Origin: Bacillota bacterium
GTDB lineage: Bacteria > Bacillota > UBA4882 > UBA8346
NCBI GenBank assembly: GCA_023435225.1
Contig: JAEYRX010000020.1
Span: 1 to 64,000 of the forward strand
Reading direction: 5' to 3'
Length of the DNA stretch: 64,000 nucleotides
The notes below the pieces were generated by a model. It saw only the letters and a list, made by a program, of their open reading frames with translations, searched no databases and was not told the origin of the DNA. Positions 43,657 to 52,165 of this stretch are shown in pieces. A program made the position numbers and the translations under genes. Position 1 is the first letter of the stretch. Every line of letters begins with the position of its first letter.

Positions 43657-43674
43657 ACCTACCGTTTGGTAGTA
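43657..43674. promoter_or_regulatory. TetR operator in the tetR promoter region
   Basis: ACCTACCGTTTGGTAGTA, 20 bp upstream of the tetR start, between tetR and the divergent methyltransferase remnant. Confidence 0.7.
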
Positions 43675-43696
43675 TTATATCATAGTAGTATTTTCT

Positions 43697-44140
43697 TTGC
43701 AATACATATCCAATCCCCTTTATTTCATGGCCTTAATCATCGGTTCACTGGACGGTGGCCGCTTTCATTGGAGTGGTAAAGTAATTCTACCCATCTATAT
43801 AATCAGTGCAGTAATATTCCTGATTGGACACAGCATTTTTATCTGGGCGAAATATGTTAATGATTATCTTTCATCCGTGACCAAATGATCGGGCCCAAAA
43901 GGTCTGTAAAGAAGGTCCTTATAAGTATATCCGTCATCCGTCATACCTTGCCGGAATACTCTTTTCCGTTACCATGCCCATACTGTTGGGTTCCTGGTGG
44001 GCCGTGATACCCCAAGCAATAGCTGCTATATTGTTAATAATCCGGACTTATTTGGAGGCGATATGTTAAAAAGTGAACTACCAGGTTATTCGGATTATAC
44101 TAATGAAGTAAAGTATAAATTGATACCGGGGGTATGGTAA
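43697..44140 (+). pseudogene. Isoprenylcysteine carboxyl methyltransferase-like gene, disrupted
   Basis: Three reading frames together give one ICMT/PEMT-like membrane methyltransferase. The first frame has GRFHWSGKVILPIYIISAV and WAKYVNDYLSSV, then a TGA at about 43886. The second has CKEGPYKYIRHPSYLAGILF, the SAM-binding RHPSY signature, up to RTYLE near 44058. The third has LKSELPGYSDYTNEVKYKL and IPGVW with a stop at 44138. The N-terminal 60-80 residues are missing too. Clearly non-functional as it stands. Confidence 0.8.
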
Positions 44141-44145
44141 AAGTA

Positions 44146-44922
44146 TTATCTCCAAGTAATCCTGGCTTCTTTCCGTTCCGGAACCTGGTAATATTTAAAC
44201 TTCGGATACCCAATCATCATACTTCCTAAAACCTCATCAGACTTCGGAACTCCCAAAGCTTGTTTCAGTTCCGGAGAATGCATCACAGCAATCTGGAAAA
44301 ATCCCGCCCAACAGGTACCTAAACCATATGTTGGGGCCAACAACTCTAAATGAGCCAGAGCAATGGCGGCATCGGTTGATTTTTCTTTGGGACCCAATGC
44401 TATAACGAGATGCGGCGCATTCCAGCAAATAATGTCTTGTCCTTGCTTATAAGCCCGAACAAGAATAGGGAAATTCAACTTTCTGGCGATTGGTTCACCG
44501 AGCTTCATACTTTGCCGCATCCATTCGATAACTACAGCAGCTAATCGCCGGAGTTCTTTGGTATTATGGACGATAATCCATTGCAGCGCTTGGTCGTTAT
44601 GACCTGACGGCGCATATCTTACTACATCTAGCATTTCATTGAGCATTGATTTATCTACTAATTGATCTTTATAATTACGGATAGAACGCCGGTTTTTCAT
44701 GTAACTTCCCAATATCTCCGGGGTGAGCTCCAATCTATTGCTCGTTATCCCCTCTCCCAATTGCGGACAGAGTGCATCACAATGACCGCAATGGATACAT
44801 GCTTCTTTACTAGATGCCTTCATTACCGGAAACCCTTCCGTATTTACCGTTATAATTCTAACCGGACAATCCGCTAGACAAGTCAAACATTTGGTGCATT
44901 TATTGGTCAGAACCGCTTTCAT
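44146..44922 (-). CDS. Nitroreductase with N-terminal ferredoxin domain
   Basis: 258 residues. Two 4Fe-4S motifs (CTKCLTCLADCPVRI and CIHCGHCDALCP) occupy residues 9-52. A nitroreductase FMN domain follows (about 70-258) with RRSIRNYKDQLVD, VRYAPSGHNDQALQWIIV, and LELLAPTYGLGTCWAGFF. This domain pair is common in clostridia and methanogens. It would accept electrons from ferredoxin and reduce an unknown substrate, in the cytoplasm. It is a single gene with a 294-bp gap upstream. Confidence 0.92.
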   Translation of the reverse strand: MKAVLTNKCTKCLTCLADCPVRIITVNTEGFPVMKASSKEACIHCGHCDALCPQLGEGITSNRLELTPEILGSYMKNRRSIRNYKDQLVDKSMLNEMLDVVRYAPSGHNDQALQWIIVHNTKELRRLAAVVIEWMRQSMKLGEPIARKLNFPILVRAYKQGQDIICWNAPHLVIALGPKEKSTDAAIALAHLELLAPTYGLGTCWAGFFQIAVMHSPELKQALGVPKSDEVLGSMMIGYPKFKYYQVPERKEARITWR

Positions 44923-45042
44923 AAGTAGTTCCTCCTTTTTCTCTCACCATCAATAAATTATATCCCAGAAAATTTTATCATAAACTAAATTTTCTCTCAA
45001 ATTTCAAAAAATCAATTATAAAATACGCCTATATAATACTAT

Positions 45043-45128
45043 GTTGCGTTCAAATGTAGTTAATGCTTTCGGAAAACACTTCTGACTATAGATATGAAGG
45101 AGGCAATTAGTATTACTGTAAACGCAAC
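45043..45128. repeat. Imperfect inverted repeat in the nitroreductase-lplA gap
   Basis: Ends GTTGCGTT and AACGCAAC with partial pairing of the next 14 bases on each side. It is about 86 bp, similar in size to the other palindromes, but I found no second copy. Confidence 0.5.
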
Positions 45129-45216
45129 TTGATAAAAATATGGGCATAAAATATCCAAACTATAAAAAATTATTACAGCAATGTTCAACTCTAATCCGAA
45201 CAAACTAATTAGTCTC

Positions 45217-46218
45217 TTAAAAATCTTTTGTTATAATCCATGCGGCTATGTCTTCCTGCATCTGTTTTCTATCAGTTCCGGCATCTATTTTGCAGATACA
45301 GTCTGCCATTACCGGCGCGTTTAAGATGATACCCTTTAATGCTTGCGCTACCATATCAATAAACTCAACATCCATTGCGTCGGAATATACTTTAACCTCT
45401 TTAATAATCCCTCGTTCCAATTGCAGTCCGATATCGATACCACCCCATTCGAAACGAGTTGAAAATTCAATATCAAATGAAGGAGCCTGACCATAACGCC
45501 ACTCCCAGGAGGAATATTTCTCATATAATCTCTGAATAGTACCAGTATCCAATGAATCTGTGTTTTGTATATTCTTAAGACTCATTGGATTGCCATTATA
45601 AATTTTAACAAACTCCCGGCTAAGCAGATCCATCATGGTATCTATTGTAAGAGTAGGACAATAATCTATAAGATTAACCACCCGCATTCTCACCGAATCT
45701 ATACCTTTGGACCTTATTTTATCCTCGGGCACTTGAAGATACTTATTCATTTTCTCAAGAACGCTGGAAACGAGGATAGTTCCATGATGATAAGCATTAT
45801 TCTTCCGGAAACAAAAGGCATTTCCGGAAAACTTTCGCCCTTCTATAGTCAAATCATTTCTCCCAGTCTTTACAGCCGGGATACCTAATTTCTTAACAGC
45901 TTCCAGAATAACACTCGCCTGTTTTTCTAGGTCATAATAAGCGCGATTCAATAAAAAGGTAAAATTCATATTCCCTAGGTCATGAAATACGGTTCCACCT
46001 CCGGATAATCTACGAGCTAGATATCCGCCATCTTTTTCCAACATACCAGCCCGGCATTCTTTCCAGGGATTTTGATTTTTACCGATAACAATTGTATCTC
46101 GGTTTTGCCATAGATATAAAATGATTTGGTCTTTCTCCATATCCAGGAGAACCTCTTCAACCGCCAGATTGTACCATGGATCAAATGAAGTGGATTTAAA
46201 TATTATTGTTTCACACAT
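45217..46218 (-). CDS. lplA: Lipoate-protein ligase A
   Basis: 333 residues: a catalytic domain (1-240) with RRLSGGGTVFHDLGNMNFTF, KTGRNDLTIEGRKFSGNAF and HHGTILVSS, and a C-terminal accessory domain (about 250-333). The lipoate-binding RRxSGGGxVxHD and the Lys in GRNDLTxxGRK are intact. It attaches free lipoate to lipoyl domains. It sits downstream of the dehydrogenase complex genes, whose only lipoyl domain is on E3. Confidence 0.94.
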   Translation of the reverse strand: MCETIIFKSTSFDPWYNLAVEEVLLDMEKDQIILYLWQNRDTIVIGKNQNPWKECRAGMLEKDGGYLARRLSGGGTVFHDLGNMNFTFLLNRAYYDLEKQASVILEAVKKLGIPAVKTGRNDLTIEGRKFSGNAFCFRKNNAYHHGTILVSSVLEKMNKYLQVPEDKIRSKGIDSVRMRVVNLIDYCPTLTIDTMMDLLSREFVKIYNGNPMSLKNIQNTDSLDTGTIQRLYEKYSSWEWRYGQAPSFDIEFSTRFEWGGIDIGLQLERGIIKEVKVYSDAMDVEFIDMVAQALKGIILNAPVMADCICKIDAGTDRKQMQEDIAAWIITKDF

Positions 46219-46303
46219 ACATATTTCTCCATACTAAAGTCTTTTCAAGTGTTCTTATTTTTTACTTGATAATTTATTTAATACTTTCAGATAATCACCC
46301 TTA

Positions 46304-46648
46304 CTAAAAAATGTGGCGTTTATACATTTGGCGGAGGTTATTAAGTTCTTTTTTAGGTTCGCTAAAGATTTGGCCGATATATCTAAAAAATACTAAAAAC
46401 TTCTTTACCCCTTTAGGTGATTTCTCCAAATCTTTATATATCTTTAACGGTTTCAAAAGTATTCTTTCCACAAAATCTTGATAATAGATACTTATTAAAA
46501 AATTGCGATTGTCAAATTGTTGATTGCAAATTAAGCAACGTCCGGCTTTTAAATATTTATCCAAATAAATCAATTCGTGGTTAGTTTCATCACCGCATTT
46601 TAAACAATAACGGATACCGACAATACTCTTTTTTTCCAAATAAATCAT
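46304..46648 (-). CDS. Small zinc-ribbon protein of unknown function
   Basis: About 114 residues. Two C-x2-C knuckles (YCLKCG and RCLICN) 20 residues apart form a zinc ribbon at the N-terminus; the remainder is basic and helical. I do not recognise the family. ATG 46648 has GGAAG upstream; a GTG at 46714 would extend it by 22 residues without a ribosome site. It lies between E3 and lplA in the same direction. Confidence 0.55.
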   Translation of the reverse strand: MIYLEKKSIVGIRYCLKCGDETNHELIYLDKYLKAGRCLICNQQFDNRNFLISIYYQDFVERILLKPLKIYKDLEKSPKGVKKFLVFFRYIGQIFSEPKKELNNLRQMYKRHIF

Positions 46649-46714
46649 CCCTTTCTTCCACAAAACTTTCTCTTTAAAATGTATATCGAAAAAATTTTTA
46701 GATAAAATACTCAC

Positions 46715-47043
46715 AGAGTGATTTACGTAATTTCCTGTTTGGGACTTACTAATAAATATAATATTTATCTGGCCTTTCCCTATAGAAGTTTAAATAAAAA
46801 AGCTTAAAATATAATTGTACAATTTACATCAAGTAATAAACCCATTAATAGTGGGGAATATTAGACTTTTCAACTTCCAAATCAAAAAAATATGTTACTT
46901 TTTAAAGTCTCCTTTTAAAACTCTCAATCCATTAAAAAATATACTAAATCCATAATTTCAAATAAAAAGAGTATCGGACTTAGTCAAGTTAATAATCATA
47001 ATGTCATATTTTACAATGCATTTTTAATAACGTTTTAGCGCAT
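46715..47043. other. Intergenic region without recognisable features
   Basis: Very AT-rich. I see only a short AATTGTACAATT palindrome at about 46813 and no convincing terminator for the dehydrogenase operon. Confidence 0.5.
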
Positions 47044-48771
47044 TTAGATATTGACTGATTTATCAAGAGTTTCGGCTGCAGCTTCCATAATTGCTTCCGC
47101 TAATGTCGGATGCGCATGAACTGCCGTAGCGATATCGTCTATAGTGCCTTCAAGCTTCATAGCAATAACCGCCTCATGTATCAAACTAGAAGCTTCAGGA
47201 CCCACAATATGGACCCCTAAAATTTCATTCCAGCGGGAATCAGAGATGATTTTAACAAAGCCTTCGCTATGCCCCAGAGTAAGGGCTCGTCCATTAGCGT
47301 AAAACGGAAACTTAACTGCTTTATAAGGTATGTTTTTATCTTTAACTTGTTTCTCCGTTAAGCCTACGGAAGCAACTTCCGGGTCAACAAATATGCAGTT
47401 CGGGATTGTATCGTATTTCATAGGATAACCGTTGCTAAACATATTTTCTGCGGCAACAATGCCTTGAGCTGATGCCACATGAGCCAATTGCATCATCCCG
47501 GTTATATCTCCAATTGCATAAATGTTCTCAATACTAGTTTGCATCCTATCATTTGTTTCAATATAACCTCTGTTATTACGTTTTAAATTTAAATCACTAA
47601 AGGCTTTATCTTCGATTTTTCTTCCTACAGCCATCAATATTTCTTCAGCTTCAACATTTTTCCCATCCTCAAGCGACACTTTATATTGATTTTTTACTCT
47701 TTGAATACCTTTAACCTTAACTCCGGTTAAAGTATTTATTCCTTTCTTGTTGAATTCTTGAGTAATAATTGCAGAAATCTCATTGTCAGTCATAGAGAGA
47801 ATACTAGGCAAAAGCTCGATTATTGTTACTTTTACCCCAAAAGTATTATAAATACCGGCGAATTCCGAACCAATTACTCCCCCGCCAATAATAGCAATAC
47901 TTTTAGGAAGTTTCTTAATATCAAAAATACTATTTGTATCATGTATTTTAACATCCGGTGTTGTTTCAATATTTAGTTTCATTGGTATCGTTCCGGTTGC
48001 CAATATAATTTTTTTTGTTTTAACATCCTTTTTAGTTCCATCGTTTAGTTCAATAGAAACGCTATTATTATTAATAACTTTACCAATTCCTTTATATAGT
48101 TGAACTTTATTACGCTGCAAAAGCGACTGTACTCCTCCTACCAACTTGCTGACAACCTGATTTTTTCGTTCTTTGATTTTATCCCAATCAAAGCTGGCCT
48201 CTTTAACGTTTATGCCCATATTTACAGATTCTTTTACGTATCTCCAAATTTCGGCATTTCTTATTAATGCTTTTGTAGGTATACACCCTAAATTCAGGCA
48301 AGTTCCACCGACGTTATCTTTTTCAACCAGTATTACTTTAGCACCCAATTGAGCAGCTCGTATAGCTGCTACATACCCGCCTGGACCGCCTCCAATTACC
48401 ACTAGGTCAGTATCGAAGTTAATATTTTCTTTAGGGCTATCTTTTGCTTCCGGATGTCTATTCTCTGTTATAGGTTGAGTCTCATTAACTGGCAAACCAA
48501 CATTAGTAGTCTCAGCATTAGGCGCTGTCTCTCCCGGTTCTCCTATAAAAGCAATTGCGTGATTGATTGGTAATATTTCTCCTTCTCCATAATAGATTTT
48601 CAATAAGGTTCCTTCGATTAATGCTTCTACTTCCAGAGCTACTTTATCAGTCTCTACTTCTACTATAGAGTCGCCTTTATCTATATGATCGCCTTCCTTA
48701 GCCAGCCATCTGATTATTTTCCCGGATTCCATTGTCATTCCTAATTTTGGCATTAATACCGGTTTTCCCAT
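47044..48771 (-). CDS. Dihydrolipoyl dehydrogenase (E3) with N-terminal lipoyl domain
   Basis: 575 residues. A lipoyl domain (1-77) ends in EVETDKVALEVEA, the DK lysine being the lipoylation site. A linker (about 78-115) follows. The E3 flavoprotein (about 116-575) has the FAD motif VVIGGGPGGYVAAIRAAQLG, redox-active GGTCLNLGCIP, the NAD motif AIIGGGVIGSEFAGI, and the C-terminal HAHPTLAEAIMEAA with the catalytic His-Glu. It resembles AcoL of clostridial acetoin dehydrogenase. Last gene of E1a-E1b-E2-E3. The lipoyl domain here may replace the one missing from E2. Confidence 0.95.
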   Translation of the reverse strand: MGKPVLMPKLGMTMESGKIIRWLAKEGDHIDKGDSIVEVETDKVALEVEALIEGTLLKIYYGEGEILPINHAIAFIGEPGETAPNAETTNVGLPVNETQPITENRHPEAKDSPKENINFDTDLVVIGGGPGGYVAAIRAAQLGAKVILVEKDNVGGTCLNLGCIPTKALIRNAEIWRYVKESVNMGINVKEASFDWDKIKERKNQVVSKLVGGVQSLLQRNKVQLYKGIGKVINNNSVSIELNDGTKKDVKTKKIILATGTIPMKLNIETTPDVKIHDTNSIFDIKKLPKSIAIIGGGVIGSEFAGIYNTFGVKVTIIELLPSILSMTDNEISAIITQEFNKKGINTLTGVKVKGIQRVKNQYKVSLEDGKNVEAEEILMAVGRKIEDKAFSDLNLKRNNRGYIETNDRMQTSIENIYAIGDITGMMQLAHVASAQGIVAAENMFSNGYPMKYDTIPNCIFVDPEVASVGLTEKQVKDKNIPYKAVKFPFYANGRALTLGHSEGFVKIISDSRWNEILGVHIVGPEASSLIHEAVIAMKLEGTIDDIATAVHAHPTLAEAIMEAAAETLDKSVNI

Positions 48772-48910
48772 TTTTAATTCCTCCTTAAGCTGTACTAGTT
48801 ATAAGATGATAAACAAATATTAAAACAAATAGATTTAGGGTTGCTTTTTATGATTCAATTAACTTATGTGTTGCTTCTTAAAACCATACTTATTCTAGTT
48901 CTTGCAATAA

Positions 48911-49903
48911 CTAATACCAAGTGAGGCAAACGCGATAAGGATTATCAAACATTGCCTTAAGTGTATTTAAAAACTTAGCGCCTTCGGAACCATCAATAGC
49001 CCGATGATCCATAGTTAAACTAATACCCATCATCGGCACAATTTCAATCTTTCCTCCAACCGAGACTACTTTTTCAATGATCCTGCCTACACCCAGTATT
49101 GCGTTTTCCGGTAAATTTATTATCGGAGTGAAATAGTCTACCGGATACATACCTAAATTACTTATAGTAAACGTACCATTTGAGTATTCGTTCGGCTGAA
49201 GCTTGCCTTTTCTTGCTTTATCGACTAAACTTTGCCGTTCTACACTTATTTGGCGAAGGCTTTTGTGATTAGCATTCTTAATAACCGGGACAATCAATCC
49301 TTCATTAAGACCAACAGCCAGTCCAACATTGATACTCTCATGTATTACAATCTCATTATCAACTACGGATGAATTAAATAATGGATGTTTAACCAATGCA
49401 GCGGAAGTAATTTTGATCAATATATCGGTAATGTTAATTTTATTACTCGATATCTCTTGTTCGGCCACCGAGATATCACTACTTAATTTTTTAATCTTCT
49501 CGGCATTTAAATCAACAAATAGTGTATATTGGGCAGCCGTTTCCAAACTTTGAACCATTTTAGCGGCAATAGTTTTTCTCATCCCCGACATTGGTTTCCG
49601 GGATTGGGGTATATTGAGAACTACATTATTTAACGTTCCTTTAGTTTCAGAAATATCAAGCGCTTTAATTACTACTTCTTTTGTTAATTTACCATCGATT
49701 TGAAAGCTCAAAGTTTCCCGATCTATTTTGTGGAAATCTAATATACTTTTAGCTAGATTGGTCATTTTTGGAGACCTTTTCTGAAATAAGACATCGGCAG
49801 ATGATAAATATCCTAATCCGGGTCGGGGAGTAAGTTTTGACAAATCTACTCGATTCTCAAATGCAATTCTTTTTGCAGCAGGAGTTGCTTTGACTACACT
49901 CAT
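48911..49903 (-). CDS. Dihydrolipoamide acyltransferase (E2) lacking a lipoyl domain
   Basis: 330 residues. It starts directly with the peripheral-subunit-binding domain (VKATPAAKRIAFENRVDLSKL, ending in SSADVL). A 2-oxoacid dehydrogenase acyltransferase domain follows (about 95-330) with RKPMSGMRKTIAAKM and the catalytic MDHRAIDGSEGAKFL. The usual N-terminal lipoyl domain is absent: the E1b stop is only 15 bp upstream, so nothing is lost from the start. The only lipoyl domain in the operon is on E3. Confidence 0.92.
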   Translation of the reverse strand: MSVVKATPAAKRIAFENRVDLSKLTPRPGLGYLSSADVLFQKRSPKMTNLAKSILDFHKIDRETLSFQIDGKLTKEVVIKALDISETKGTLNNVVLNIPQSRKPMSGMRKTIAAKMVQSLETAAQYTLFVDLNAEKIKKLSSDISVAEQEISSNKINITDILIKITSAALVKHPLFNSSVVDNEIVIHESINVGLAVGLNEGLIVPVIKNANHKSLRQISVERQSLVDKARKGKLQPNEYSNGTFTISNLGMYPVDYFTPIINLPENAILGVGRIIEKVVSVGGKIEIVPMMGISLTMDHRAIDGSEGAKFLNTLKAMFDNPYRVCLTWY

Positions 49904-49918
49904 TTTCCACCGTCCCCC

Positions 49919-50899
49919 TTATATAGTCATTAGTTCTTTGGCAGTTTTTATAATATCGTGAGCCTGGGGTACCACACCCTTCTCCAGATTAGGACTATAG
50001 GGAATTGGAACCGCCATTCCCGCCAAACGTTTAATCGGCGCATCAAGGTAGAAAAAGGCTTCACTATCGCTTATTTGGGCGGCAACCTCCGCTCCTACTC
50101 CCCCTCTTTTAACTGCTTCGTGGGCGATTATTACTTTGCCAGTCTTTTTAACCGATTCAACAACAGTTTCTATATCCATAGGATATAAAGAACGCAAATC
50201 AATGACTTCCAGATCAATTCCTTCTTGAGAAAGTTTATCCGCCGCTTCAAGCGCCCGGTGTACCATAAAAGAATAGGTTACAATTGTAATATCCTTGCCA
50301 GTTCTTTTAATATCGGCTTTGCCAATCGGAATAACGTAATCATTATCAGGAACTTCTCCCTTCATTTTGTATAACAATTTATGTTCATAAAATACAACCG
50401 GATTATCATCCCTTATAGCAGCTTTAAGTAATCCTTTAACATCATATGGAGTAGAAGGCATAACCACTTTTAGCCCCGGAATATGAACCATCCAAGCTTC
50501 CAACGATTGTGAATGTTGCGCTGCCGCACCCGTCCCCGAACCGGCGGGAGTCCTAAAAACCATCGGCACCTTTACTTGTCCACCCAACATAAATCTAATT
50601 TTGGCGGCTTGGTTAACTAAATTGTCGGAAGCAAGTGTAACAAAATCAGAGAACATTATCTCCACCACCGGTCTCATTCCCATAATAGCCGCTCCAACCG
50701 CAACACCAGTAAATCCTGCCTCCGAAATCGGAGTATCCATAATTCTATCCTCACCAAATTCTTGTATGAATCCCTTGGTCACTCCAAAGCAACCGCCATA
50801 GACTCCCATATCTTCTCCAAGTAAAAACACGTTCTCGTCGCGGTTCATTTCTTCCCGCAATGCTGCGGCAACCGCCTGAACATATGTGATTTCACTCAT
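49919..50899 (-). CDS. 2-oxoacid/acetoin dehydrogenase E1 beta subunit
   Basis: 326 residues. Transketolase-like pyrimidine-binding and C-terminal domains with LLGEDMGVYGGCFGVTKGF, DTPISEAGFTGVAVGAAI, HSQSLEAWMVHIPGLKVVMP and VIDLRSLYPMD. Partner of E1 alpha in a thiamine-diphosphate complex. By length and order it is closest to acetoin dehydrogenase AcoB, but pyruvate dehydrogenase cannot be excluded. Confidence 0.93.
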   Translation of the reverse strand: MSEITYVQAVAAALREEMNRDENVFLLGEDMGVYGGCFGVTKGFIQEFGEDRIMDTPISEAGFTGVAVGAAIMGMRPVVEIMFSDFVTLASDNLVNQAAKIRFMLGGQVKVPMVFRTPAGSGTGAAAQHSQSLEAWMVHIPGLKVVMPSTPYDVKGLLKAAIRDDNPVVFYEHKLLYKMKGEVPDNDYVIPIGKADIKRTGKDITIVTYSFMVHRALEAADKLSQEGIDLEVIDLRSLYPMDIETVVESVKKTGKVIIAHEAVKRGGVGAEVAAQISDSEAFFYLDAPIKRLAGMAVPIPYSPNLEKGVVPQAHDIIKTAKELMTI

Positions 50900-50981
50900 T
50901 AAATTTCACTCCCTATAAGTAATTGTTGTAAACTTTATATCAAAACAATTTATATCCCAAATACTGATCTATCGTTGATTT

Positions 50982-51944
50982 TCAAGCATAAACCTGATCT
51001 TCGAGTTTTTCCAAAGGGAATATATCACTTGAATCAGCAAAATTAACCGAATGCTCAATTTCTTTTTCCGCCTCTACATCCATTGCTTTATATTCCGCTT
51101 GTGTTATTACTTTTGAAGATATAAGATATTCACTAAACTGTTTGATTGGGCATTTTGCCTTCCATTCCGCTTCTTCTTTCTTAGTGCGATATGCTCTGGG
51201 ATCACTTTTTGAATGCCCGTTTTGGCGATATGTCTTCAACTCAATAAGTGAAGGTCCATTTCCTTTTCTTGCATATTCAACAGCTTCTTTAACAGCTTCA
51301 TATACCGCCAAAACATCATTCCCGTCGCAAATTTTACCGGGAATATTATAAGCGGAAGCCCTATCCGCTACATTTGGAACCGCCATTGTTTTGGCAATAG
51401 GGGTTGACATACCGTACATATTATTTTCACAGATATATATCACCGGCAGTTTCCAAATAGCCGCCATATTTAATGACTCATGAAAAATACCAAGATTAGT
51501 AGCGGCATCTCCAAAAATATTTAAAACTACCTTGTCGGATTTCTTTTTTTTTACGGCAAGAGCTGCGCCGGTGGCCAGGGGCATCCCGCCGCCAACTACA
51601 CCATTAGCCCCAAGATTATTAGTATTTACGTCCACAATATGCATAGAACCGCCCAAACCTTTGCAAAAACCCGTTTCTTTACCGAATAATTCGGCCATCA
51701 TTCTATCAATATCTGCGCCTTTAACGATACAGTGACCATGACCTCTATGGTTACTGAATATATAATCTTCTTCTCTTAATGCTTGAATTGCGCCAACAGC
51801 ACATGCTTCTTGCCCGATACCCAGATGTGTGGTTCCATGAATTTTTCCCTGCATAAACATTTCATTCACTTTTTCCTCAAATTTTCGAATTTGCAGCATC
51901 TTCTTCAACATCTTTTTTAAAACCTCATTTGATAAATCACTCAT
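50982..51944 (-). CDS. 2-oxoacid/acetoin dehydrogenase E1 alpha subunit
   Basis: 320 residues, thiamine-diphosphate-dependent. Motifs: MFMQGKIHGTTHLGIGQEA, SNHRGHGHCIVKG, the ThDP-binding IFGDAATNLGIFHESLNMAA and ENNMYGMST, and a serine-rich loop YRTKKE. First gene of the E1a-E1b-E2-E3 operon. I start it at ATG 51944 (MSDLS), six bases after GAGGTG; an in-frame GTG at 51953 overlaps the ribosome site. A consensus promoter and a palindromic operator shared with the sugar operon lie upstream. Confidence 0.93.
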   Translation of the reverse strand: MSDLSNEVLKKMLKKMLQIRKFEEKVNEMFMQGKIHGTTHLGIGQEACAVGAIQALREEDYIFSNHRGHGHCIVKGADIDRMMAELFGKETGFCKGLGGSMHIVDVNTNNLGANGVVGGGMPLATGAALAVKKKKSDKVVLNIFGDAATNLGIFHESLNMAAIWKLPVIYICENNMYGMSTPIAKTMAVPNVADRASAYNIPGKICDGNDVLAVYEAVKEAVEYARKGNGPSLIELKTYRQNGHSKSDPRAYRTKKEEAEWKAKCPIKQFSEYLISSKVITQAEYKAMDVEAEKEIEHSVNFADSSDIFPLEKLEDQVYA

Positions 51945-51985
51945 AAATAACACCTCAGTTTAAAAATAATATGCTTCTAAAAATG

Positions 51986-52014
51986 ATTATACCTTATATA
52001 ATAGCATATGTCAT
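51986..52014 (-). promoter_or_regulatory. Promoter of the dehydrogenase operon
   Basis: On the minus strand -35 ATGACA, 17-bp spacer, -10 TATAAT. The -35 box is weak at its first base, as in activator-dependent promoters. Confidence 0.75.
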
Positions 52015-52030
52015 TATCTACTAAACACAT

Positions 52031-52044
52031 TTCACATTTGTGAA
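52031..52044. promoter_or_regulatory. Palindromic operator upstream of the dehydrogenase promoter
   Basis: TTCACATTTGTGAA, with 16 bp between it and the -35 box. The same palindrome with the same spacing precedes the sugar operon promoter at 61454-61482. Confidence 0.75.
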
Positions 52045-52076
52045 GATACATTTTTATTATCCACCATGAAAATAAT

Positions 52077-52109
52077 AAAGGCCCGAGTTCTTTGGAATCT
52101 CGAGCCTTT
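52077..52109 (-). terminator. Terminator after the SorC regulator gene
   Basis: On the minus strand AAAGGCTCGAG and CTCGGGCCTTT form a stem, followed by a T-rich stretch. It separates the sugar operon from the dehydrogenase operon. Confidence 0.85.
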
Positions 52110-52165
52110 AGATAATTTGTCAACTAAAAGATAAATATTGATTTTCACATTTTTGTAGCTTAAAA

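Noticed and set aside
43697..43888. Stand-alone 63-residue membrane protein
   Set aside because: Its frame continues by homology in two other frames as an ICMT-like methyltransferase, so it is a pseudogene fragment.
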